DNA from: Bacteroidales bacterium UBA1714
GTDB lineage: Bacteria; Bacteroidota; Bacteroidia; Bacteroidales; Paludibacteraceae
Length of the DNA: 31,985 nucleotides
Assembly (NCBI GenBank): GCA_002317295.1
Contig: DCIY01000007.1
Coordinates: forward strand, 1 to 31,985
Direction: 5' to 3'
The position numbers and the translations under genes are program-made. Below the pieces are notes generated by a model, which saw only the letters and a list, made by a program, of their open reading frames with translations, was not told the origin of the DNA and did not search any database. Numbering within the stretch: position 1 is the stretch's first letter; every line of letters starts with the position of its first letter. Positions 13,299 to 21,900 of the stretch are shown here, in pieces.

Positions 13299-14288
13299 AT
13301 GCATTCTATTCAGGACATACGGCATAGTCTCGAAGATGATTTGACGCGGTTTGATCATCTGTGTAAGCAAACTCTGACCAGCGATAATCCGCTCCTCAAT
13401 GAGGTGCTTGTGTATATTATGAATCGTCGAGGCAAACAGATTCGGCCGTTGTTGACAATGTTGAGTGCCAAGTTGTGCAAAGGCATCACAGACAAAACCA
13501 TTCAAACGGCAGTAGCCATTGAGTTACTTCATACCGCATCTCTGGTGCATGACGATGTGGTCGATTCGTCTCCCAAGCGTCGGGGCATGGATGCCGTTCA
13601 GGTAAAGTGGAGCAATAAGGTGGCTGTACTGACAGGCGATTTTTTATTGGCCCGTGTAATGGAATTGTTGGCAGGATTGAGGAACAATCGTATTTTGGGT
13701 ATTGTGGCTCAGATGAGTGGGCAGTTATCTTGTGGCGAGTTGTTGCAATTGCATGCCAATAACACCATGTGGATCAGTGAGGACCAGTACAATCAGGTCA
13801 TTGAACAAAAGACAGCGAGGTTGTTTGCGGCCTGCACCGAGGCAGGAGCCGAATCGTCGGGTGCGAGTATGCGGCAAAGTACGGCTTTACGCGAATTTGG
13901 TTTGCATTTGGGCATGTGTTTTCAGTTGAAGGACGATATTTTGGACTATTCGGACAGTGAGGAGTTGGGCAAACCAACCATGAACGACATACGGGACGGA
14001 AAAGCGACTCTGCCTTTGTTGGTCAGTGTGCAACGCGCCTCCAAAATGGAAGCCGATCATATATGCGCTTTGGCAGAAGATCTGGCGCACGACGCCATCG
14101 ACGATATGTTTGCTGCGGAGCAGGAGATCAAGTCGTTTGTGTTGCGGTATGAAGGTGTCCGTTATGCTTATCAGCGCATGCAGGAGCATAAACAACAGGC
14201 GATAGAAGCATTGAGTTGCTTCCACGACAGTGATACCAAAAACAGTCTGCTGTGGTTAGTGGACTATGCGATCAATCGCATCAAATAA
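13299..14288 (+). CDS. trans-polyprenyl diphosphate synthase
   Basis: This 329-residue isoprenoid chain-elongating enzyme has both aspartate-rich motifs: HDDVVDSS (first, within LVHDDVVDSSPKRRG) and LKDDILDYSD (second), plus GDFLLARVMEL and the N-terminal RGKQIRP. It extends allylic diphosphates with IPP, probably to an octaprenyl-length chain for the menaquinone side chain, but product length cannot be read with confidence. The ATG at 13299 is preferred over a TTG at 13290, which lies too near the expected transcription start. The 3' end overlaps the convergent sufD-like gene by 33 bp. Confidence 0.9.
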   Translation: MHSIQDIRHSLEDDLTRFDHLCKQTLTSDNPLLNEVLVYIMNRRGKQIRPLLTMLSAKLCKGITDKTIQTAVAIELLHTASLVHDDVVDSSPKRRGMDAVQVKWSNKVAVLTGDFLLARVMELLAGLRNNRILGIVAQMSGQLSCGELLQLHANNTMWISEDQYNQVIEQKTARLFAACTEAGAESSGASMRQSTALREFGLHLGMCFQLKDDILDYSDSEELGKPTMNDIRDGKATLPLLVSVQRASKMEADHICALAEDLAHDAIDDMFAAEQEIKSFVLRYEGVRYAYQRMQEHKQQAIEALSCFHDSDTKNSLLWLVDYAINRIK

Positions 14289-14918
14289 GAATTCTTTTTG
14301 GGACTCGTCGCTCATGGGGGCGAGAACCTGTTTCATAAACGCTGCTATGAGCATTTGTCGGGCCTGGTGATAACCAATGCCCCGTTGTTGCATATAGAAC
14401 AAAGCCGATTCATCCAATTGTCCGGTGGTAGCCCCATGGTTGGCTTTGACATCATCGGCATAAATTTCCAATTGGGGTCGCGTGCGCATGAGCGCGTCAT
14501 CACTTAGGAGCAGGTTTCGGTTGGTTTGCAATGCATCCACGCGTTGGGCATGGGGCATTATTTTCAGTTCGCCATAGAAATCTCCCTGTGCCTCATCGTT
14601 GAGCACAAACTGCAGCACCTGGCGGCTGGTTCCTTCACATGCGTTGTGGAAGACATGGGTGTGGATGCGAACAGCGTCTTGTTGTCGGCCATAGGCGAGG
14701 GCATAAATTTCCGTCGAGCACCCTACTCCGTTTTGCTCTACGGTGATATCATAGGCGAGGGGGCGATTAGGCGAGGGGGCGAGGGGGCGATTAGGCGAGG
14801 GGATACAGATGAGGAAAAGTCGCAGATGCGAATTTTCCTCTTGTACGATATGCAGGTCTTGGAACTCGGGGTTAACAAGAACCAGTTCCTGTTGCTGCGA
14901 TTTATTCAAATGTTGCAT
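14256..14918 (-). CDS. sufD: short SufD-like Fe-S scaffold protein
   Basis: This 220-residue protein has the conserved end of SufD: VLNDEAQGDFYGELKI, ADDVKANHGATTGQLDE (with the functional His) and ALFYMQQRGIGYHQAR. SufD is normally about 420-450 residues; the N-terminal half is missing, and sufC directly precedes the gene, so there is no room for it. A 24-bp tandem duplication inserts two PSPNRPLA units near residue 45. SufD joins SufB and SufC in the Fe-S assembly complex. No sufB is in the window. The start at 14918 sits inside the sufC end (17-bp overlap) behind a GGAAG; 14924 is an alternative. Whether it works is open. Confidence 0.75.
   Translation of the reverse strand: MQHLNKSQQQELVLVNPEFQDLHIVQEENSHLRLFLICIPSPNRPLAPSPNRPLAYDITVEQNGVGCSTEIYALAYGRQQDAVRIHTHVFHNACEGTSRQVLQFVLNDEAQGDFYGELKIMPHAQRVDALQTNRNLLLSDDALMRTRPQLEIYADDVKANHGATTGQLDESALFYMQQRGIGYHQARQMLIAAFMKQVLAPMSDESQKEFLFDAIDRIVH
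14752..14802. repeat. 24-bp tandem duplication inside sufD
   Basis: A G-rich unit containing GGCGAGGGGGCGATTA is repeated in frame and gives PSPNRPLA twice in the protein. The length is a multiple of three, so the reading frame holds. Copy number may vary between strains. Confidence 0.8.
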
Positions 14919-15651
14919 AGCCATTTTCTTCCAGTTCCAATGCCAGCGTTTTATCGCCTGTTTTGACGATACGACCATCGGCCAATACATGAACATAGTC
15001 GGGAACGATATAGTCCAACAGTCGCTGATAGTGGGTAATAACGATGGAAGCGTTGTCGGGAGTACGAAGGGCGTTTACCCCTTCACTGACGATGCGCAGC
15101 GCATCAATATCCAGTCCTGAATCGGTTTCGTCCAATATGCTGAGAGCGGGTTGAAGCATCGCCATTTGGAAGATTTCATTTTTCTTTTTTTCTCCCCCAG
15201 AGAATCCTTCATTCACGGCTCTGTTTTGCATTTTGTCCGTCATGCCCACCAGTTTTTTCTTTTCGCGCATCAGGTGCAGGAACTCGGTGGCAGACAACGC
15301 CGGTTGTCCTTCATATTGGCGTTTGGCATTGACGGCGGTGCGCATAAAATTCACCATACTCACACCCGGTATCTCCACCGGATATTGGAAGGACAGAAAG
15401 ATTCCTTCACGGGCACGCACTTCGGGTTCCATTTCCAACAGGTTTTTGCCACGGAAGATGATTTGTCCGGAGGTGACCTCATAATTAGGATTTCCCGTGA
15501 GCACGGCGCTTAAGGTGGATTTACCGGCCCCGTTGGGTCCCATGATGGCATGGACCTCACCGGCATGAATACTCAGATTCAGCCCTTTGATGATCTCCTT
15601 TCCCTGCACGCAGGCATGGAGATCCCGTATGATAAGCAATTCGTTCGCCAT
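14902..15651 (-). CDS. sufC: Fe-S cluster assembly ATPase SufC
   Basis: This 249-residue ABC-type ATPase powers the SufBCD scaffold. It shows Walker A GPNGAGKST, the SufC-specific signature FSGGEKKKNEIFQM, Walker B LSILDETDSGLD and the H-loop ITHYQRLL. The length is normal. It starts one base after the M28 peptidase stop and overlaps sufD. In most Bacteroidota sufB precedes sufC; here the gene before it is a glutaminyl-cyclase-like peptidase and then prs, so the suf set is split or rearranged. Confidence 0.95.
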   Translation of the reverse strand: MANELLIIRDLHACVQGKEIIKGLNLSIHAGEVHAIMGPNGAGKSTLSAVLTGNPNYEVTSGQIIFRGKNLLEMEPEVRAREGIFLSFQYPVEIPGVSMVNFMRTAVNAKRQYEGQPALSATEFLHLMREKKKLVGMTDKMQNRAVNEGFSGGEKKKNEIFQMAMLQPALSILDETDSGLDIDALRIVSEGVNALRTPDNASIVITHYQRLLDYIVPDYVHVLADGRIVKTGDKTLALELEENGYATFE

Positions 15652-15652
15652 A

Positions 15653-16624
15653 TCACATCTGCTCCAGTACCATAGCCATGACCGATTCTCCTACTGCCCG
15701 CAGGGTATTCTTGTCGATGTGGCGCATATTATCCTCGCGTGTATGCCACCAGAAGGGGAAACCGGTGGTGCCGGAACCGTCGTAATGAATCACATCCACA
15801 CAGGGAATGCCAATCAGATTGACATAATAATGGTCGTCCATTAACGGATACGTCTGTTGGTGGACAAAATAGCGAGCATATCCCAGTTCGTGGGCCTTGC
15901 GCCACAGTTTCTGCTGATAACTTTGAGCATACTGGGCGGAGTAATACTCCAGGCGGAACTCGGCATTAGGGGCTCCCACCATATCCAGCAGGATACCATA
16001 TTGGAAATGGTTGACCCAACCGTTTTCCACGGCACGCTCGGCCCATAGTTGAGAGCCCAGGCACCAGGTATGTTCCCGTTGAATGCCCTCATAGAAATCA
16101 GGCGTACCCATATCCTCACAATCAAAGAAAACGATATCCACGGCAGGTGCCAGACTGTCCATGAGACAGAGTTGGCGAGCCACTTCCAGCAACACGCCCA
16201 CGCCACTGGCGCCGTCGTTGGCACCGGGAACGGCGATAGAGCGCGCTTCAAAATCCGCTTCCTGATCGCACCATGGTCGGGAATCGTAGTGAGCGCACAA
16301 CAGGATACGATTGTTGGCGTCCATTGGACCATAGTGGCCGATGACGTTGAATATTTGTTGCTCCTGACCGGCATAATTGATTTTGCGTCCCATTTGCATT
16401 TCGGGCGATGCACCATAGTTGTCCAATAAACGGAACAGGCCAATGGTACATTTGGTATGTGCCTGCGTGTCCGGAACGCGGGGTCCCATGTGCACTTGCC
16501 AGGAAACGAATTGATACGCAGAGTCCACACAGAAACTGGGACGGTTGTCAGCGGATTGCTGCGAGCGAGAGGAGCATGCCATCAGGCCAAGGCATGCCAA
16601 GAATAAAAATGTTATTTTTTTCAT
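15653..16624 (-). CDS. M28-family glutaminyl-peptide cyclotransferase-like lipoprotein
   Basis: This 323-residue lipoprotein (MKKITFLFLACLGLMAC, Cys17) has the zinc-peptidase fold motifs CAHYDSRPW (111-118), GANDGASGVGVLLE (134-147), FFDCED (166-171), LLDMVG (212-217) and WWHTREDNM near the end. This set matches the animal-type glutaminyl cyclases found in Bacteroidota such as Porphyromonas. These convert N-terminal Gln of exported proteins to pyroglutamate. Two exported proteins in this window have Gln at the predicted mature N-terminus. A plain aminopeptidase is the alternative. The start overlaps the prs stop by four bases (ATGA). Confidence 0.87.
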   Translation of the reverse strand: MKKITFLFLACLGLMACSSRSQQSADNRPSFCVDSAYQFVSWQVHMGPRVPDTQAHTKCTIGLFRLLDNYGASPEMQMGRKINYAGQEQQIFNVIGHYGPMDANNRILLCAHYDSRPWCDQEADFEARSIAVPGANDGASGVGVLLEVARQLCLMDSLAPAVDIVFFDCEDMGTPDFYEGIQREHTWCLGSQLWAERAVENGWVNHFQYGILLDMVGAPNAEFRLEYYSAQYAQSYQQKLWRKAHELGYARYFVHQQTYPLMDDHYYVNLIGIPCVDVIHYDGSGTTGFPFWWHTREDNMRHIDKNTLRAVGESVMAMVLEQM

Positions 16625-17583
16625 CGTATATTTAAATTGCTTACGCTGCGATGTTCCTGAATAGCCTTGATGGTCTCTCCTATCGGAGCGGCAATGCTGA
16701 CTACATGAACCTTGGCGCAGCGTTCGGTCTCAAACGGTATGGTGTCGGTAAATACCAACTCTTCGAGGGAACTGTTGGCTATCCGTTCGCAGGCAGGTCC
16801 GGACATGATGCCGTGGCACACGACTGCGCGAACACTTTTGGCTCCCGACTCTATCATTACCTCTGCGGCTTTGCACAAGGTACCTGCCGTATCGGCCATA
16901 TCGTCCACAATGACCACATTCTTGCCCGCCACATCACCCAGTACGCGCATTTCGCTCACTTTGTTGAAGTCCGGACGGTGTTTGTAGCAAATGACCATGG
17001 GAATCTCGTGACCTTCCAGATCGTGCAGTTTCTTACAGAATGTAGCGGCACGCTTGGAACCGCCCACATCGGGAGAAGCCACAATCAGGTCCTCGAGCTG
17101 GAGACTGTGTACATAACTTGCCAGCGTATTGGCTCCATAGAGGTGATCCACGGGAATATCAAAGAATCCCTGAATCTGGTCCGCATGCAGGTCCACAGTG
17201 ATGACACGGTCTGCCCCTGCGCCCTGCAGCATATTGGCTACCAGTTTGGCACCAATGGAAACGCGCGGTTTATCCTTGCGATCCTGACGGGCCCAACCGA
17301 AATACGGAATCACCGCAATCACTTTGTACGCACTGGCACGCTTGGCTGCATCAATCATGAGTAATAGTTCCATCAGGTTGTCGCTGGTAGGACATGTAGG
17401 TTGTACCAGGTAGACGGAGTGTCCACGAACAGACTCTTCAAAATAGACCGCAAATTCCCCATCGGAAAAGCGGTCCACTTTCACTTTGCCCAGTTCACAA
17501 CCCAGGTGGTCACAGATTCGTTGCGCGATAGCACCACCCTTGCTACCGGCAAACACTTTGTACGGACTGGATTCAAAAGCCAT
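16621..17583 (-). CDS. prs: ribose-phosphate pyrophosphokinase
   Basis: This 320-residue enzyme makes PRPP from ribose-5-phosphate and ATP for nucleotides, His and Trp. It has FSDGEFAVYFEESVRG, the flexible-loop region PYFGWARQDRKDKPR, TVDLHADQIQGFFDIPVDHLYG and the PRPP loop VVIVDDMADTAGTL. The length is typical. It is the first gene of the operon prs / M28 cyclase / sufC / sufD and has its own promoter at 17634-17665. Confidence 0.97.
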   Translation of the reverse strand: MAFESSPYKVFAGSKGGAIAQRICDHLGCELGKVKVDRFSDGEFAVYFEESVRGHSVYLVQPTCPTSDNLMELLLMIDAAKRASAYKVIAVIPYFGWARQDRKDKPRVSIGAKLVANMLQGAGADRVITVDLHADQIQGFFDIPVDHLYGANTLASYVHSLQLEDLIVASPDVGGSKRAATFCKKLHDLEGHEIPMVICYKHRPDFNKVSEMRVLGDVAGKNVVIVDDMADTAGTLCKAAEVMIESGAKSVRAVVCHGIMSGPACERIANSSLEELVFTDTIPFETERCAKVHVVSIAAPIGETIKAIQEHRSVSNLNIR

Positions 17584-17633
17584 AACGAGATATATTCAAA
17601 AGTTGGATTTTATGTTCAAAACCAAAAGCGGTG

Positions 17634-17665
17634 CAAAGTTACACAATTTTTATGACTTGTGCAAA
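17634..17665 (-). promoter_or_regulatory. promoter of the prs operon
   Basis: On the minus strand TAACTTTG (17634-17641) and TTTG (17662-17665) are 20 nt apart, giving a leader of about 45 nt. The -33 box lies 19 bp past the carboxylesterase stop. No terminator is seen between them, so read-through from the giant-gene operon is possible. Confidence 0.78.
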
Positions 17666-17683
17666 TAAAAATGCAGATTTTGA

Positions 17684-18952
17684 TTAATTGTCCCATTTTC
17701 CATGAATGAAAAGACTCCATTTGGCACCTATAGAGTCTCCTACCGCCCGAGTGCGAGCATCGTTTGGGTCGCATAACGAAGTTTTCCAACCAAAAATAAC
17801 CGGCATTTCATACGAATGGCAGCAATGCAATCCCTGTTCCTGCATTTGAGGCGTTGTATATCGATATATGTACTTGTGTTTGGGACCGGGGTAAACGGCA
17901 TAAAACGAATCAATGGGAATAAAGAACATCTGTTCACTCAGGGTGGCCAGTCTGTTCTTAAACAGCCATTGCACTACTTTGGGAATCATGGGGGTAAAGA
18001 GTTCCGTTTCGTGACTGACATAACCAATGAGCATGGGTTTGTTGCATTGCATAGCCCCCTGTCTGGGATGTTGAGACAGCAATTGGCCATCGATGACCGG
18101 CGAGAAAGCGCATCGGTTATCACCTGACAAGACGAGTTTTTTCATGAAGCGGATATTCGTTTGGCAAATCGTCTCGTCCGTAAGCTTGTCCAGTGGGGCC
18201 ATACGCAGGTAGAGGTTGGTTCGTTCTATGGCCTCATCGCGGGTGATATACGAGTCCATAGGAGGAGACATGAGTATCACGCGTTCGTATAAGTGGTTGA
18301 TTTGGGGCATGGACATGATGGTCAACACAGATCCTGCTCCTGCTGATTGGCCCATGAGTGTGATATGTTGGGCATCACCTCCGAAGCACGCTATGTTCTG
18401 ATGCACCCATTCCAGGGCCAACAGTTGATCGCGCAGTCCGCAATTGCTGTCATAGCGGTTATCCAGATGTTGGAGGTAGAGGAAACCAAAGACATTGAGG
18501 CGGTAATTCATGGTCACCACCACAGCATGCACGCGTTGGGCAAATAATCCCAAATCATATCTCACACCATCATCCGTCTCGGCTCCGGTTCCTCCCGTAG
18601 CCCAACTTCCGCCATGAAACCAAACCACTACGGGCAACTGTTCGGAGGGCTGATGCTCGGGTACATAGACATTGAGATAGAGGCAATCGCGGGACTGGTG
18701 AGAGGAAGAAAACGGTCCTTCTTCCTGCACGCAGTTTTCACGACCATGGGTAGCCTGCAACACCGTATCCCACGGAATCACAGGTACGGGGGCGCGGAAA
18801 AGAAGGTTGTCCACGGGTGGTTGGGCATAAGGTATTCCCCAATACACATCCCCGGTGGATCGATGTATCCCCTGAATATTACCCAAGGGAGTGGAAACGA
18901 TGGGTGACATCGGTGTGACAAAGGATAAGATGATGAATAATAATTGGGACAT
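17684..18952 (-). CDS. type-B carboxylesterase, probably exported
   Basis: This 422-residue alpha/beta hydrolase of the carboxylesterase type-B family has SRDCLYLNVYVPE (cf. EDCLYLN), the oxyanion stretch WFHGGSWATGG (111-121), the nucleophile elbow GQSAGAGS (Ser203) and HSYEMPVIFG around the catalytic His. The hydrophobic N-terminus may be a signal peptide. It is shorter than many members (about 500), mainly in the C-terminal part. The substrate is unknown; bacterial homologues hydrolyse short esters. It lies 12 bp downstream of the giant repeat-protein gene and probably depends on the same promoter. Confidence 0.88.
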   Translation of the reverse strand: MSQLLFIILSFVTPMSPIVSTPLGNIQGIHRSTGDVYWGIPYAQPPVDNLLFRAPVPVIPWDTVLQATHGRENCVQEEGPFSSSHQSRDCLYLNVYVPEHQPSEQLPVVVWFHGGSWATGGTGAETDDGVRYDLGLFAQRVHAVVVTMNYRLNVFGFLYLQHLDNRYDSNCGLRDQLLALEWVHQNIACFGGDAQHITLMGQSAGAGSVLTIMSMPQINHLYERVILMSPPMDSYITRDEAIERTNLYLRMAPLDKLTDETICQTNIRFMKKLVLSGDNRCAFSPVIDGQLLSQHPRQGAMQCNKPMLIGYVSHETELFTPMIPKVVQWLFKNRLATLSEQMFFIPIDSFYAVYPGPKHKYIYRYTTPQMQEQGLHCCHSYEMPVIFGWKTSLCDPNDARTRAVGDSIGAKWSLFIHGKWDN

Positions 18953-18964
18953 TCTGGTATATGA

Positions 18965-21900
18965 TTAGCGTTGGAGCATCAGTTTGCCGGAAGTAATGGG
19001 CGTTTTGCGTTCGGAATAGAAGACGTATAAATATGGTTCATTCGCCCGCAAGGTAAAGTGTTCTGCATCGGACAGATTGGTCAGACGCACCATTTGTTCA
19101 CGACCATCGGCTGAAATGACAGTGACCACATTGTTATAATTGGCTACCGGCAAATCGCGCTGAGCAACGCAGCGACCATCCCGCGTATAGAAAGCGATGG
19201 ACACATTGTCTCTGAGCGTAGCCGCAGCCACCTCCAATGTACCGGGAATGGGTTGAACCAGCACATCGTTGGCAGAGGCCTGACTGGCCGTATTGATGGA
19301 GGCATAGCGGAAATAAATCTCATACTTTTGGGTAGTTCCATCCTGCGCTTCACCAATGATTGTCCAGGGGAGGCTGTCCACCACACCCGGAGTGACAGGG
19401 TATGCGGTAGCCATTGCGTCCATTAACTCAAATGTAATCAGCGGAGCTGACATACCCTCGTACAGGTAATATTCATAGGTATGGATATCCGGTGAAAATG
19501 GTGCATATCTTTCGTTATCCAGGTAAACAACAGCCACGCGTCCTTCGTCGCTGAGTGTTACCCACTGACGGAGGATATAGGTTCGCGAATCAATGCCATT
19601 ATGTGCGGTCACGGTCACACGAATCTGGTAGGTTGTACCTTCCATGGCTGTAATTGTCACCGTGGCGTTGCTGTCTTGGGTAACAAAGGTCACATCGTTG
19701 GGGGTAAAGAACGCCTCGGAAGCAGTACCTATCGGATGCGCCATGGAATAGATCAGACTGTCTGTCTGAAAATCAATATCAAATCCGGAAGATATTCCCA
19801 CTTCTATTCCTCGAACCATCAGGTGGGCAAGGCGGGCATTGGAAGAGCGCAGGCAAATAAACTGAATCGTATATTCGGTGGAATATTCCCCACTGGGGGA
19901 TGTAACGGACAAGAGGTAAGTCACATGGCGTTCGCCCTCTACCTCCACCATCGTCGAATCCATACAAACCTTTTGTCCGTCTACGGCCATTGTCCACGAA
20001 AGCGTCGGTATCGGTTGTCCGTATGGCAGGGAAATGATATACTCATGCTGTGTGGGAACATAACCCGGAATCAGGACACTATCGGCGTATATGTCGGTCA
20101 GAGATGCATCGTCGCTCAGGCGATATTGCCAGTGCAGCGTATAGGTGAGTGTCGTGATGCCATCCTGTGCGGTGACCGTAATGATGGCCAATGAATCGGT
20201 CATGGTGATGTCCACATTTTGTGACGATTCGTAACGGGTGACGGTGACTGCAGGCAGACCAGTAGTACCATATGGAAGTGTCACCACATAATCGGTTTCC
20301 GTTTCCTCGAAGCCCGCGACATTTTGACCACCCACCTTAATCATGGTCAGGTGGGCATTGGAGGACAGGATATACGGGAAATGGAGGGTATAAATACGTG
20401 TTTGTCCATTTTGCGCCGTGACGTGTATTTCGGCTTTTTGACCCAACGCATGACTTGAATAGGTTGGATCGGGCATCGTGATGAGTTGAATCGACTGATA
20501 CGCATCCGCCTCAAGCCAGGTGATGGCAGGTAAGGAAACCATATCCGATGGTATGGAGTATGCATATTCGATTTGCTGTGCCTGGAAACCGGTGAGGGGC
20601 AGTGAGTTGATGTAAATCATTTGCAGCGTATCCACATCTGACAAGGTGATGGTATAATGCACATGATACACCGATTTTTGTCCATTTTGCGCCGTGACGG
20701 TATAGCGTGTTTCACATTCCGTAGAAGTGTGGACAATCGTATCTGCCTGCACCTGTTGGTAAGCATCGCCCAAGTCCCATGAGACAAATGGGAAATGGGA
20801 TGTTCCTACGGGTAATGTACGCGTATAATTATACGTGTGGGCATCGAATCCCGGCAGCGGCATATCATCCTCGTACAGGGCGGAGAGTGTATCGGTGGAT
20901 GAGAGAACAAAGTCGTAGGCCAAAATGTAGGAGAAATGGCAAGTGGTATCCTCGGCTGTCACCGTGATGGTGGTAGTGGAAGCCGTGCTGGTGATGACTG
21001 TTTGTTGGCCCGCATCGCCCTTTTGCACCTGAACAGTCGGCAGGGAAGTGGTATACATGGGCAGGGTGATGCGGTAATACTGCGTATGGGGATCAAAGCC
21101 GGAGAGCGAATCGCCATTCAGGTAGATCATACTCAAATCCGTATTTTTGGATTGAGAAACGAGGAAGTGAAGCGTATAGGTATTGGTGGTGACGCCATCA
21201 GGTGCCGTCACATGGATATACGCAGTCATATTGTCCTGATCCATGGCAATGGATTGTCCTTCCATCATCAATGAAGCCGATATATCCGGTATACGGGTGG
21301 TGGCTTGAGGCAGGGTGATGAGATAGGTATTTTGCAAGGACGAGAATGTCAGATTGGGATTGAGTGCTCTTTCAAACGTCTCCATAGACCTGCCATTGAG
21401 CCATATCATCTGCAGCGTGGCATTATCCGACAAGGTCTGTTGCAGGATTTCCAGGTGATATTCCTCGGTAGTCATTCCATCTTCGGCCACCACCCGAAGC
21501 AGGTAGTTATTGGGCGCCAGGGTGTCCATGGTTACCTCACTGAAGCGGTCCTGCGTACGATAAACCACCGTATTCGTTTCCCGGTTGCTGGTGACGGCAT
21601 AGTAGTGTCGTGCCGGTTCAAAATGAGGTACCTCAATGTCATTGACATACAATGCCGATAACAGGGCGTTGTGGCTCTTTTCGGCAGTCAGCATGAGTTC
21701 GTATTGAGCAAAAGAATGGCCATCTTCAGAGGTCACGGCGATGTATGTTATTTCATTGAGTCCACCGGGCAACACCTGCACATGAGCATGCGGTGATGTG
21801 GGCACATAGGTGATGGACGGCAAAGCGGGTTGATGCTCTTTTACCTGAGGTGTCGGTATCTCGTAGGTATAGTACAGACTGTCGGAGCGGAAAGCAGTGA

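Noticed and set aside
14925..14996. Earlier start for SufD inside sufC
   Set aside because: The 24 added residues (MFMYWPMVV and so on) are only the out-of-frame reading of the conserved sufC end.
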